DNA of 64,000 bases. It comes from Polyodon spathula (Eukaryota; Chordata; Actinopteri; Acipenseriformes; Polyodontidae). Position numbers and translations under genes: made by a program. Shown here one piece after another: positions 1 through 12,532 of the stretch. Every line of letters starts with the position of its first letter. Within the stretch, counting starts at the first letter, position 1. A model generated the notes under the pieces. It ran no database searches, was not told the origin of the DNA, and was given only the letters and a program-made list of their open reading frames with translations. The stretch covers positions 56,555,684-56,619,683 of the forward strand of contig NC_054538.1 in assembly GCF_017654505.1 (NCBI RefSeq). Reading direction: 5' to 3'.

Positions 1-574
1 GTAAAACTAGACAGAGTGTGAGTGAAGGTGGAATACACACAGAATCCCAGCCATTTTGAGGCTACAGAAAAATCTAAATTGAGTGAGATTCTGCCATGTT
101 AATCAATAGCATTACAGTAGAACTTGGAAAACATGACGTAAGGTTCGAAAACGTATGGAACAGGTGCTAGAGGCTAATCAGAACCCACCCGCAATACACG
201 GCTATCACAGATAAGTATGGTATACTTTTTTTTTTTTTTTTTTACTGTTACAAAATTACACGTAGCCTTAACCGTAGTAGGCTCTTATGACAAGCCGCCA
301 CTGTTGCATATACTGTGTGCTGTATTACTTCTACTTTGAAACCGCTAGTGATTTTTCCACAACCATTTAACTTCATGTTAACAAGTCATTCGATCAGTTG
401 TTCCATTCCCGTACACGCTGCCACAGGGATGTTTAGTTTTTATTTATGAATGCTACCTGTTCTGCTTCTCCACATAATGAAAATGGTTGTAATGCCACAC
501 CTTTATCTGAAAGTATTTATTTTTATTTGTGTTTGTTATATATGTTTGTCTTTATGAAACTTTTTCTATTTCAG

Positions 575-3312
575 ATTGTGGAGCACATGGGATCTGAAAC
601 CGGTTCGAGAAATTACTTTCCCTAAATCAAACAGGCCTGTTGTTAGGTATGTCCTTTTTTTTTTTTTTTTTTTTTTTTTAAATGCTTTTTAAAGCTAGTT
701 GAACTGAAATTACCCCAAACACATTACCATAAGTACAAAAACCCAGCAGTGGTGGGTGACTTGACAAGTAAATTGCTCTGGTAGGGCATGTTTTTTTAAT
801 ATGGCAGGATAAGTACATATCCTTCTGCTTCTGCTTGTTTCTGTCTATTTAAAATAAAGCAGCTTTAAAGATTTAAGTGGAGTCCTCATAATGTGACTGT
901 GTAATAAGCATCTTTATGATTGAGGGGTATATCAGCAGACTGTTAAAGCTTAGGCAGAATCCTTGAATTGGTGTCCATTCCTATAAATAATCAAGTCGTG
1001 CTTTACTAGGGAACTTTTTTTTTTATTGTTAACCAGAATTTATAATTAAGTTTTATTAATATAATGTGGGATGAGATTTCGGTTTGTTTGGATCAACAAA
1101 ATGACTTTTCTTCAGAAAAGTTCACTGCTCTCTGTTCCCCAGGGAGTATGAACGTACCGGTACATTCTCCAACTTTTAAACTTGAATTACTGAGCCTACA
1201 AAACCCCTGATCACATAATATTGTAACACTAGGTTTCTGTAACACCTTTTAATGGTCTCTTGCACCCTCTGCCAGATATTGACTGGATTACATATAAATA
1301 AAGCCAGTCACAAACATGTCAACAATGTTTGTAAACCAGCGATAATCGCTCAGTGAGAAAGAAGTATTACTGATACACTTGAATTCAATTTCCGATTTAA
1401 ATTCGAATACATATAATTCTTCCACTGAATCGGATGTCAGTTAGTGTGTCAGTGAAGACATAAGCGAAGAATATTTACCATCCTCATCAAGTGACAGCGA
1501 AGAGGCGGCGCCAAGCTCTGTGCATTGCTCCTTGCATCAAGGAGTATCATACCCTGAAGCATTAGACACACTCACTCCCTCTGCCCCCACAAACTGTTTA
1601 CCCAGATAATTATTTATTTAGTTATCTCTCTCTCTCTCTCTAGTTTTTTGTTAGGATGTGTTGTTGTGATTGTTCCATAAAATGTATTGGTTTATTTATT
1701 TTATAATAAAAATGATTTGTCTGTATTTCATCAGTGTTCATTACATATATACAAACATATAGCTTTCAGCTGGTTTGTACGCTATACTCATACTAATCAA
1801 GCGCATGCAGTAGACAGAAAAAAAAACTCTTTCCCGTAGGATCAGCAGGGCATTTTAGAACTCACTACTCAAAGTTTTAAAGTAAACCTTTAAGCCCCAG
1901 ACAGGATTAACTGTTCCATTTTGCCACAAAGCCATCCTCTCAGCTTTTATGTACATCTAGAGCTAACTATAAGTATATACACCAATGCCACCTTCTGGAC
2001 ATAATTAAACTTAACAGCTCCTTGAAATTATCAACTTTTAAAAGCAGTCAACTTTGTATTAACGTCATTCAAATGTCAATTAGATAATGATGATTTGGAT
2101 TCATTATCCACACATATAAAATCAAAGGTAGATGAATGTTGCATTAACTTTGATGTACAATTATAAGAAATAAACAGGGACATGTATCAAGTTCGACCAA
2201 CACAGTGCAAAGTAGCGCTCTGCCGCAGCACAAATTTGACCCCATCCTGAATGTATTAACAGGCCAAAACTAATGAGGCATGGTGTAAGCTGCAACATTT
2301 AAATGCTTAAATGTGCTGCACCAGTGCTCTAAATGGGCTACCGGTAGCACAGATTAACAGACTAATCTAAAAAACAGCGCCTCTCCTCCAAATGGGCTTC
2401 GTCAATTGAACAATAGGTAGATAATTTGGAGAGCTAGAAATGACACTTCAAAATGGGCTAACCTGTGTTTTTAGTAAAATGTACAGGTTTTAACCCACTA
2501 AAGCCTGAGTAGCTCATCTAGAGGGCAGAAATGCCCCGTGTTGATGACGTGTCTTGTTATTATATGACAGATAAAAACAAATATGCATAATGAAAAGGAT
2601 AACTTAATGAACCAAGTTTATTATATGACGAATACAAACAATTGTACATAATGAAATAGCCGGTATCAAGCTATCATTTAAAAAAGGGTAATGCAGACCC
2701 TAAATACTGTCCCTTCTTCTCAGTACTCTCCCTGGATTGCTCAGGATGGTTAGGAGCCTGCAATCTCCATCGTAAGAAATACAGTGTGACTGCTGCCATA
2801 ATGCTCTTTCCTATCATGTTTTCTGACTTTTTCTTTGCACCCAAATAAGACCCAAATTTCTGACTTATTTGTGGACTGTTTTAGAGCTGGCACAGCTGTT
2901 CTGCCGCTTCATAAATCTAATTTTAATATCACAGACTTAATTTACAAATGAGCCCCACCTACAGTTTGCCGATTAAGGCTTGACACAGCTAATGAGTGGT
3001 GGAGCGCATTTCATGGTGCGCACATTTTGGCATTGCTGACACAGCCAGCATAAACTCGGGCGTTATGGCCTTAATGCCTTTGCAAATATTAACTTGTTGT
3101 TTTGTATTGTCGTTATCTTGTTGTTTTGTATTGTTTTTAACTTGTTGTTTTGTGGTGTTGTATTTCCTCTCTGCAGCCTCACCTACTCCTGCGACGGACA
3201 CCACCTGTACACTGCGAACAGTGAGGGAACAGTGATAGCTTGGTGCCGCAGGGACCAGCAGAGGATGAAGCTGCCCATGTTCTACTCATTCCTCAGCAGC
3301 TACGCAGCCTGA
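575..3312 (+). CDS. LYST: LYST, lysosomal trafficking regulator, last two coding exons (5' part outside window)
   Basis: Two coding exons are visible, 575-646 and 3177-3312. The first follows a TTTCAG acceptor and ends at a GTATGT donor; the second follows CTGCAG and ends at a TGA stop at 3310-3312. Split codon AG/C joins them in frame. The product is the C-terminal WD40 blade: the first exon reads [19 protein letters not shown] and the second includes [18 protein letters not shown], ending [11 protein letters not shown]. From memory this closely matches the extreme C-terminus of vertebrate LYST (Chediak-Higashi protein), a very large BEACH/WD40 protein that controls the size and trafficking of lysosomes and lysosome-related organelles. 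The BEACH domain and all earlier exons lie upstream of the window. The intron between the two exons holds a Harbinger-like element and a short minisatellite. The neighbouring order (GNG4, B3GALNT2, TBCE) supports orthology. Confidence 0.95.
1316..1609 (+). pseudogene. Degenerate acidic, serine-rich reading frame, possibly a piggyBac-type transposase N-terminus
   Basis: From an ATG at 1316 one frame runs 97 codons to TAA at 1607-1609 with only two internal stops. It includes an acidic serine-rich stretch ([20 protein letters not shown]). Such a stretch is typical of the poorly conserved N-terminus of piggyBac-family transposases, but no catalytic domain is present and I could not confirm terminal repeats or TTAA duplications. 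Two stops in 97 codons is weak evidence of former coding. It could equally be chance composition in an intron. Confidence 0.2.
2177..3088 (-). mobile_element. Harbinger-like non-autonomous DNA element, copy A (in LYST intron)
   Basis: One end reads GGGACATGTATCAAG at 2177. The whole segment is the reverse complement of two blocks at 46751-47112 and 48523-48979, so this is a dispersed repeat with a second copy in the opposite orientation. Copy B has matching ends GGGGGTCGTGTATCAAG and, on the other strand, GGGGGACATGTATCAAG, which gives a terminal inverted repeat of about 17 bp. The right end of copy A is diverged, so 3088 is approximate. On the minus strand a short frame reading [10 protein letters not shown] at about 2788-2820 may be a remnant of transposase coding. 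Assignment to the PIF/Harbinger superfamily rests on the GGG-type repeat ends and is tentative. Confidence 0.55.
3091..3160. repeat. 24-26 bp T-rich minisatellite before the LYST terminal exon
   Basis: Three imperfect copies of a unit beginning CTTGTTGTTTTGTATTG lie end to end, the last reading CTTGTTGTTTTGTGGTG, and stop about 17 bases before the acceptor of the LYST terminal exon. They supply much of the pyrimidine-rich tract of that acceptor. Confidence 0.7.
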
Positions 3313-3391
3313 TGACACCGACAGAGGAAAACTACCGTCAGAGACAGCTCTGGAGCACTTATCTTGGGAGAATGACCATCAATATGCATTA

Positions 3392-3426
3392 AATAAAATG
3401 TTGGCTTTTAAGGAAAAAAAAATAAA
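3392..3426 (+). terminator. LYST polyadenylation signals
   Basis: AATAAA occurs at 3392-3397 and again at 3421-3426, about 80 and 110 bases after the LYST stop codon. Either could direct cleavage and would give a short 3' UTR. Polyadenylation sites further downstream are not excluded. Confidence 0.55.
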
Positions 3427-3429
3427 GAT

Positions 3430-6280
3430 GTTATGTGCATTAAGCTTGAGCATTGAATAGCCCCTGTGCATTTTTTTTTTTTTTACGTTTACATTCAGGG
3501 CAGCAAAAACAGTGCAGAGTTTTAGACCAGGAAGTGCATATACCTTGTGCTAGAAGAAAAAACTTGCGCTCTATTTGAAATTTAATGGGTGACAGGACCT
3601 GGCAAATATATGTGGATGAGACTGTGTATCAGCCTACAGTTTATTGTTTTGTTTCTCCTTGAGCGACGGGCAAAAGTTAGCTTATATTTAGTTATTGTAT
3701 TCTACATGTATCTAGATGCCTTTGTTGCTTTATGACTGGCTGTAGTCTACACATGTGTGTGTGTGTGTGTGATGTTCGTCCTCGAACCCACTGAATGTCA
3801 GTTACAGAAATAAATATATGTAAAAAAAAAAAAAAAAAAAAAAATACCTCCTAAATCTTGTAAAAAAAAAAAAAAAAAAAAAAGAATGAACCTTTGTATG
3901 ACAGCCATGGATTTTCTTTTTCTTTTACTCTTTATGGTCACTTAAAACTAAAACCAGCAGCTGGGAGGTAAAGCAGGAATACAGTATTCATACCCTTTCT
4001 ACAAGTTTAACCATTTACTTCTAGATGGTATATTATGTTAGCATTGAAGATAAATTATTAACTAAATGTTCTTCTCTGGTGTGCTGCATGGAAGTGTCAT
4101 TAGTTCTCACTGGACTGTCAGAATGTCTGTGATGTGTGTTGATACCCAATGACATTAAAAGCAGTCAACATGCGATGAGTGATTATAAACTATTCAAGGT
4201 GCCTCTGGTGTCCTTGGTTTATCTCAGGCTTGTATTTCTTGAGGGGAACCCTGAATTTAGATATACAGACACCTGCAAACCAACCTCTCCTTCGGGTTTA
4301 TGTGAAATATATAACTTTATATTATAACTATCCGAGAAGTATATATGGACTGGTTTGAGTGATCTGGCATAACGTGACATTAAACGGGAGTTTGTAAAGT
4401 GCTAGGTGACGGGCTTGTACCATGAAAGCAAGCCTTAAATACACCCTCTGAAAACTGGCAGGTCAGCAGTAGCAAATAATCTAGCAACTCGGAGAAGGGT
4501 AGTGGACCGTCTTCATGAATATTAGTAGCAGTTCCTAACCAAAGTCGCACTATCAAAAAATAAAAAAACACGACTGCTTACTGTACTGATAATCTGCTCA
4601 CTAATCAGAGGTCTTACTACATTTGCAAAATACTTTACAGTATGTAGTCCCAATGTGACCCTCTAGGTAGAAGAGAAGTTTGTTTTTTTGCCATTCTTGC
4701 TTTCAGATTTGTTCTTTTAAAGCACATTCTGATACCAAACAGATTTGAAAAAAGGTTATAGCAATGCTACATAATAATAATAATCTTTTGTAAAGAGACT
4801 TTTTTTTCCCCTTTGGTTGCAGTCATTTCAAAGAGTTTAAAGTGTTATATTTGTAGTCTTTCCTACCAGCTGTTAATTTTCTGTAGTGAGCCAGTTATTG
4901 ATATGGAAAGTGTCAAACATGCTCTTTTTACAAACGTGTAGAAGCAGAATAAACTGGAGAAGGCCAGGTCATCTGTATTCTCTTTTTTTTTTTTCTTTTT
5001 AAATTAGAGGCTTTGATTCCGCTCTCAGCGGGGGTATTTGATGCTGTCTCTGCTCTATTGTGTGAGCAGGCTTTTAAAGAGCAATACAAAAAGATCACAG
5101 ATGTATCATATTAAACAATTATGCAAAAACAGAGGGAAGATTTTTTATTATTATTATTATTTATATGCGAACCATAAATAACTATATAATTATAGGATAG
5201 AGTGAATGGATTAATATAAGCCAGTGCTGTGCTTTCATCCAATGTGATTTATGTGAAATGCTAGTTATGTGCAATGTAAAATAAAAAGAAGGAAAGACAG
5301 TGACAGTGCAACCAATGCCCTTTCTCTGATGTTTACAATTTAACGTTTCAGTGAATTGGTCTTTGGAACCAATTTGATTATTGTTCATAAACAGGTGCAG
5401 TACAAACATGCATTTTCCTTTGTTTTCTTGCATAAAGTAAAATTATATTACCTACATTTTCCAAATAACCATCAGCTGCAAGTATTTTTGTTCTCTGTGT
5501 AAATGTGAGAGGGGTTTGTATGTTGTCACCATAGGTATCTGAAAGTTTTTTTGTTTGTTTGTTTTTTACTTAATTATACTTCGATGTGAAATATGTAAAC
5601 TAATTATGTCTTCATTACAAATTCATAAGGCTGTTTTTACTCCCTAGTGCTGGGGCTTGGGGGTACATTCTTTTTTTTTATTATTTTGTACGTATGTATG
5701 TACAAAATACAACTGATAGAAATGTTATTAAAAATGTATAACTGAATTAGTGAGAACATGTGTGTCTTCTTTCCTTCAGTAAAATCCTCATTGTTGCAGT
5801 CCCTAAGTGGCTCACCAGGTAAAAGCACAGCCATGTGGTGTGCAAGGTGAGTCATACAGCCAAGTGGAGCGCAGCTTTGCAACCTGCCATTCAGTACAGT
5901 ATACATGTTGAATTGGAAAGTCTTCTAGTAAGTATTAATATGTTAGTGATGTCTTGCTCCCTGTTATTTTTTTATTTCTGTTTTTGCACTGAATCTAAAG
6001 AATCTCCAAATTTTACAAGCATATATATTTTTTAAAAAAGCTCAATTTAATTGATACAAAAAATTAGTTATTTTCTTAAAATTGTAATAAATATTTACAC
6101 TCCCAGGCTATAGTTGTTCTGAGAGTATGTGAGCGTCCTCTGTTCTCACAAGCCTGAAGCTGAATCACTTTTACACCGAGCAATCCAGAGCAGAGGTGGG
6201 TGGGCCAGGCTATAGCTCTTGTACTTTAATTTGTTTGAGACAAAGTGCTATCACTTTAAGGGCCCGATTTACAAAACTAT
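3430..6280. other. Intergenic stretch, LYST to GNG4, first part
   Basis: No gene is visible. It contains a GT repeat (about 3752-3772), two poly-A runs (about 3822-3844 and 3861-3883) and a short tRNA-SINE-like segment near 5790-5870. Open frames here are short and show no recognisable domain. Confidence 0.6.
5790..5870 (+). mobile_element. Possible tRNA-derived SINE fragment
   Basis: The segment starting CTAAGTGGCTCACCAGGTAA resembles the A-box half of a fish tRNA-derived SINE (TGGCTCACCAGG as A-box). A clear B-box is missing. Low confidence. Confidence 0.3.
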
Positions 6281-6284
6281 AAAG

Positions 6285-6789
6285 AGTAAGTAGCGGGGTT
6301 CCGAAAAATATAGCGTTACACATCCAAGTGTTGCTACAACTGTTTAAATAACGTACCTGTAATTTTGTCTCTTACTTTTTAACATCCTGACAACCTTTTA
6401 CACGCAAAGTTAGTTTCAAAACTTTTTTCAAAATGACTGCTGTAGTGCACTGGGGTTTGAGATCTGTCCTCTAAATCACTGCAGGAAGAGCGATTTCAAA
6501 AAAAACAAAAAACAAAACAAACATAAGTGCTCTGGCTTTTCTGTTCCGTACCACATCATGGATCGTTATTACTGTTACCTGTTTGGCAATGTAGGCAATA
6601 ATCCTTACACTAGCAATGCACTAGTGGCCGTTTTGAAAAGAGCTTTAAAACAGACTTTAAAGTTATAAGTGTAAAAAGTTGCCAGGGTGTTGACAATGAA
6701 AAGAACAATTACAGGCACATTATTTATACAGTTGTAGGAACATGTGGGGGATGTATAAAGCTATATTTTTTGGAACCCTGCTACTTACT
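6285..6789. mobile_element. MITE-like element with long terminal inverted repeats
   Basis: The left end AGTAAGTAGCGGGGTTCC and the right end read on the other strand, AGTAAGTAGCAGGGTTCC, start an imperfect inverted repeat of about 170 bp (roughly 6285-6454 against 6613-6789), including matching blocks such as TACAACTGT and ACCTGTAATT (GCCTGTAATT in the other arm). The total of about 505 bp with no coding frame fits a non-autonomous DNA transposon. I could not find a convincing target-site duplication, so the superfamily is unknown. Confidence 0.65.
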
Positions 6790-7958
6790 GGTTAAGTACT
6801 GTTTTTAAGGATTTTTTTTGTTCATAAAACCTTTTTCAACTGTTTGAAAAATCAGAATAAACTTCTAACCCTCTCCAGCACTTAAAACAGACCTCAGCCT
6901 GGAATGAATTGCCTGCTGTACTGTAAGGATGAATGTACAATGCAAATGATGTACACACAATGTTTGTTCATAATTCAAACTTGTATTTTTCTATGTTTTG
7001 GAACCAAAAGCAAGTACTGTATAGTAAGCAAAACAGCTAATGACTCTATTTGACTATCCCTGCAACCATTAGTTTGCTTTAAACTTGTGTGGCACAGTTA
7101 GTGTATGGACTTTATTATGGTTGCTTTTTTGGTATGTTTATTCTCCTACATTTTGCTGTATTTTTTACTCTTTTTAGAGTAATTGGCCCTGTTTGAGGAA
7201 GTGGCATGCTAGCTCCTTCTTCTGCAAGGTGACAAGCAAGGCAGGTAGCAAGGACAGCCAGAAGCTACAAAACACAATAAGGGGATCTGTAGGCTTTGCC
7301 AGGGGCATTTCAGGCATCATTTTTATAGTTGTGTTGCTTTCCATAATGGATGCAGGAAAGTGTGTGGCAGAATACAATACCACAAGTTTTGGAAGTCTAT
7401 AATAGTTTGAGCAGACCTTAACTGCTGTATGATACACAATGACTTAACACAGCTGTATATATAAGGATGAGATTCTTCATCCTATGTGAGACATTTTGCT
7501 TATAATGATGTCCCTGACCATTCTTGTGGATAAAGACACTTATCAGGACACTAGCAGAGAAGACCTGTTAAGAGGATCAAAGATGAAGAATGTAAGAGAT
7601 GCTTAAAATGTAGCCCAATATAGTGCAGCCTGGATGTTTATATTCTTGTAGTCTTGACCATATTCTGGTGTCGGTACAGTGTTACATAAGAAGTTCAAGT
7701 CAGGCTGGACGAGGACTCCCAAAAGCTTCTTTATAGATAGATTGCTGACCCTTTTGCTTAGATTATATGAATACAATGAATGCCCTTGTGGTGCATATGG
7801 AGATTATTTACTTGATTATTAACCTCTTTGGAAGAAAGAAAAGTGCCATCATATTTGCATGATCAAAACGCAGTAAATTAGGCCTGCCAATCCCTCTGCA
7901 GTATTTCATCTGGGTGCTTTCTTAATGGATGCTTTTCTAAATTATTTGTTTTTTTCTA

Positions 7959-7960
<2 letters not shown>

Positions 7961-8045
<85 letters not shown>
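7961..8045. repeat. (TA)n microsatellite followed by poly-T
   Basis: About 35 uninterrupted TA units (7961-8030) followed by a T run of about 15. Open frames through it (IYIY repeats) are artefacts. Confidence 0.97.
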
Positions 8046-9305
8046 ACAAATGCAAACTTAACAGAAAAACAGCACAAAAGCAGCGCTGTCTGAAACCAGT
8101 TATCCAGCCTGATGTAAAATGAAACAGTCTTATCACCCACACCAGAAACAGAAGGCTAATTCAAATACAAGATGGGGAATGCATATCAGTCATTGTAGGA
8201 AAACCTTACAGACAAATAAGACATAGTGTAGTAACAACAGCCAACCTTCAGCCACCAAGAGTGCTGTGTTCACAGTAGGAGACAGCCCTGAGAACATTAC
8301 TGATTAGATCAATTACAAAATCACAAGCAGCTACAGTAATTAAGCAAGGCTGCAACCAAGAATTGGAAACCAATTTTTCAGGTAGAGTCGTTTAAGAGTA
8401 AGCACCAATACAACCTGTGTAAGATATGATAATTGTGAATATGTATGTATCTTATTGGAAAGAACACACATTTGACCAACCAAAACATTGTATGAATGTG
8501 CAGAATTATCCAAAACACCCCTTTTATACAGAAATGGGAAAGTATACAGTATACAGTTCTTTGAACTAGAATGCTTTTGATCAGTCTGACATATTTGCAA
8601 AGATGCATCTTTAAAGAAAAGCCCCAATCTTGTCTGACATTTTAAATAAAACTGCGATACACTTTCACTCAGTATGGCCCAACTGGGAGACACAATGATG
8701 TAAACTGTGATGTAAAATTAAGCAGGGAAGCCTTTTACGTCCCCAGACAGCTTGCTCTGCTGCAATGAGGGGCAGTTGAGCGAGACACTATGGAAATGCA
8801 GTGGATGTGTTTTTTTGGGGGGGTTTTTTCCAGCTGCTGTACAGGGTGGGGGAACAAAGGACGACCGTTTTCGTGAGCCAAGGCAAAGCACAACCATTTC
8901 TGACAGCGACGGCATGAAAATGTTCAGGGGCGAATTCTGAATCCACAGAGCTTGTTCTCAAATCACACCGGCAACCGCCGTTTTCAGTCCTGAGTTTCTT
9001 ATTAATCAAGACACCCCTCCATGCTCATATTCCCCTCGTCCTAGAGAGAGAAGGTCTTCCCCAACTGCATTTACCATCATCTCGCCAGGTCCTGCACAGC
9101 TGAATAAGGTTGGGTTCAGGTCCTCAAAGGATCTATAAAATTAAAAGAGAAGCTGCGTGTTCTCATTGTGATTAGGAAAACAGCTTTAACGCACCTAGAG
9201 GGATGAAGCTAAAGAACCTATCTGACCGTTATTAGTTCTGCTAAAACTGCTAATGGGTCGAGTCTGGTTCACTGCTGGGGTTTTACTGTTATAGCTGAAT
9301 GTGAG

Positions 9306-9306
<1 letters not shown>

Positions 9307-9338
<32 letters not shown>

Positions 9339-9523
9339 GTCGTTGTAATACTGAATAATAACTACTGAAACATGACCAGTGACATCGACTTTAGGGTTCA
9401 CCGCTGTACATAACCTAAAGGGCGACATGTTAATTCCATCCGTTCTGAAGAAAAGTAAATAAGTGTATGACATCTGTTTAAATTAGAAAAATTTCAAGAC
9501 ATAAAATGCATTACCTATTGCAC

Positions 9524-9563
<40 letters not shown>
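9307..9563. repeat. (ATT)n and (AAT)n trinucleotide repeats
   Basis: An ATT run at about 9307-9338 and an AAT run at about 9526-9563. They are complementary and about 190 bp apart, so they could pair as an AT-rich inverted repeat. Confidence 0.9.
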
Positions 9564-9565
<2 letters not shown>

Positions 9566-10369
9566 TAACTTAACTTGTACACTGTATTGCCAAAATAAAC
9601 ACAGGGCAGTACCATTTGATATAAAAGCAGTCGAATGAAATAAATGTTACTCTGTTTTCCCTCTGGCATAAAAATTTGAAGCAAGTGTCCAGGAAAAAAA
9701 TATATCTTAGAACAGCTTGCCTGGCGAGCTGTAGTTTTACCCGTTTACATGAAATTCCAACATGTAAAATGCTTGTCAGAAAATGTTAACAGCTTTGTAA
9801 TAATAATTATATAGGATAGTAGTTTCACATTGTTAGGTTGTAAAGTTTTAAGGATTGAACCAATTTCAGTTGATATCAAAACATTTTTGCATGTGTTTGT
9901 GAATGATTGAATTATTGAGACAGGCATGGTCCGGGCACGAAGATGTACAGAGTGTTTTTAAGAAAAATTTTATCAATTAAAAACTCATACAGAAGGTCCA
10001 AGTGGGGGAGTGCATGTCTTGCTTGAGTTTGAGACAGCGACCATATACCAGCTTGAACAAACCAAAAGAATGAATGGGTTTATGTCATCTTTTGTGGAAC
10101 CAGTACGGTTTTATTTATTCATAGTATAATACCATACCAGTTTTAACTTTTTTTTTTTTTTATTATTTTTTTTTATTTATTTTTTTTTGTAAATGATAGA
10201 GCTGTCAGTGCCAGGTAAAATAGCTGTTTACCTATACTATATAATAAACAAACGAAACAAGGAACGTACCCTTCCTAGTCTGGAGATACTACAGTAGTTA
10301 TTTATGGGGAACGCCTTAATTCTGAGGAAAGCTGATCGTGTATGTAGTGTTGACACAGGCAACACTTAG

Positions 10370-11045
10370 ACAGAGGCAAAAGTATAGCACCCTAAGCGTA
10401 TTATCCCATAATTCAAGGTAACAGACTAAGGACAAGCAGTGTAAACTTTAACCACTGTTTAATAAAACAAAAAGCAAAATGCACAATTTCTAAGAATTTA
10501 ACAAATTATGTTTATCAAAAAAGCGAGGTCTACCTGCATACAGCTCTGTGCTGAGGTGCCTTTGTACAGTTCTTTCATGCACTGTTATGTCTGAATCTTT
10601 CATTAAGTCCTTGGTTGTTAATCTTGGATTTTTCTAGCTGCCTGGACGATTCCTCTACCTGTTTTACCCATAATTTTCTTTGGACATCCTCTTCTTTAAG
10701 CATTTCAGTAAAATTTGTTCTGTGGTGATTATTGCTGCGATTGTGGATTTTGGTATTCCATATTTATTTGATGCTGTTCTGTAGCCATTTCCTTTATTGT
10801 AGTTTGCTAAGAGTGCTTTTTTCAAATGTGAATCCAACTCCTTCGCCTTGACATCATCTGCATTGTAGGCAAAATGTTCTTCAACAAATGTTGGAAGTAA
10901 TTACCACATTTTCTGGCTATTGACAATAATGCAGCTGTGTTACTGTGTAATGGTTTTCAATCAATGAATTTGTTTTTAAATTAGTTCTATTCTTTTTTTT
11001 AGAGGCTTTTAATGTAAAGGTGCCAATACTTCATGGTTATGGACA
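10370..11045 (-). pseudogene. Decayed Tc1/mariner-like element, N-terminal transposase remnant
   Basis: On the minus strand, about 10860 down to 10510, the translation reads like the paired helix-turn-helix of a Tc1-family transposase: AKELDSHLKKALLANYNKGN, then YRTASNKYGIPKSTIAAII, and after a frameshift RLTTKDLMKDSDITVHERTV. The catalytic DDE domain is absent. The ends resemble inverted repeats: left AAAAGTATAGCACCCT near 10380 and right GGTGCCAATACTT near 11020. At about 675 bp the copy has lost most of the gene and is dead. Boundaries are approximate. Confidence 0.7.
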
Positions 11046-12489
11046 AATATTTGAAATTGCTGAAGTGCTTTTGTTTTTTATAAAGATTGTTTGTTAAACT
11101 ACCAGAAATTGTGTATTTTGGTCTTTGTCATATTGATTAGTGGCTAATGTTAACTAAATGCTTGTATTTAACATGCTTTCTTGAATTATCTTATAGTAAG
11201 TGTAGGATGCCAATATTTTGTCTGTGACTAAGTGTTTTGGGGTTTGAAAAAAAACCCAAAAAACCTTTTTAGGCCTGGTAAATTTGCCTGGATGTTTTCC
11301 AAATTGTGACAAATGTATTAGAATGGGGGTGCACCTCACAAAGCAGACACATCTTTACATTCAGAAGCATTGAAATGTACCTTTTCCCCAATTAATCATT
11401 GATAAGCATGAACATTGAACAGATTGGATTGTGAGACTTGCCTATTTGTAAAATGGTTGGAAATGTAGTCTGGAATAAAATCATACACCTCAAATTCAGA
11501 TCAGTCATTAACACCCTCTTCTCATGTACTGCTAACTAACGAACAACCAACTGCTTTTAGCTATACATACCTATAATTGGTTACACCCTGTACTTCAAGC
11601 CACTGAACTCAAGTTAGCAAGTATTAGGCTAGCTGTTGACTAATTTGGGAAGATAAGAAAAGACAGGGTCAACAACCAAGGTAAATGCATACAAACCATT
11701 GCAATTATATTAAACCTTTTTTTTTTTCCTTTATGAAACTTGCCAGTGGTATGCTGTTGGGAGTTTGTGCGGGGCAGCGAGCAGCTGATATAGTTTCTTA
11801 CCAAAAAGATCAAATAAGTACCCTTTATTTAAAAATAAATAAGCAAATAAATTAAGTTAAAATAAAATAATGTGGCGCAAATTAAGTAAGTGTGTTTCCT
11901 CCTATGAATGAAATATTTCCTTGGTAGAATTTGCAAATTCCACTTTCTCCTGCTTGGTAAGGAAATTTCAACCAATGCTTTGCTTGGATGCCATTGTTAT
12001 GTATTCACAAGACAGAATTTAGTGATCAGGAACAGCACTTTATTGTACAACCAAACAGACTCACATGTCTGTTTTGCGACTGCCCTCAAAACCCAGCTGG
12101 CTCAATTTACAGTAGCTACTGCGACAGTCCATAACGTAATAGTGGTGCTGTACTACTGCATTAGTTTTAAACCTGAGCAATAACAGCCATGTTAACAACA
12201 ACAGCAGTGGAATATGGCCAATATATGTCACAAAGAATCCTGCAGCATGATGTGCATTTAACATTAATAACTGTATTTAAACAGAGATTTTTATTTTTTA
12301 TTGTTATTGTTATTATTTTGATGTTTCCAGTACTGAAAAAGGTTACACAAGTCTACAGATCTGAAAGGGACTCAATGCATGTGCACTATATAGTATTTAA
12401 ATATGTGTCATGCACTTAAAACATGAATATATGTGATTTAATTTTTTTGAATCATTACCCGAAAAAGATCTGGGTACCTGGGTATTTTT

Positions 12490-12495
<6 letters not shown>

Positions 12496-12530
<35 letters not shown>
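12496..12530. repeat. (GT)n microsatellite
   Basis: About 17 GT units immediately preceding the inverted-repeat element that starts at 12531. Confidence 0.95.

Positions 12531-12532
<2 letters not shown>

Larger units (their letters stand above)
647..3176 (+). other. LYST terminal intron
   Basis: GT-AG intron of about 2.5 kb. It contains a T-rich run just after the donor (652-679), a possible degenerate transposase remnant (1316-1609), a CT repeat near 1625-1642, a Harbinger-like element (2177 to about 3088) and a 24-26 bp minisatellite directly before the acceptor. I see no further coding exon. Confidence 0.85.

Noticed and set aside
7925..8140. Open frames rich in IYIYIY across TA repeats (also at 13019-13465, 34953-35189, 39968-40177, 52013-52328, 53742-53990, 59425-59687)
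   Set aside because: They are translations of simple dinucleotide repeats without any domain.
8700..9130. A GC-richer, possibly conserved segment as an exon or non-coding RNA
   Set aside because: No frame resembles a known protein and no splice or structural signal was convincing.
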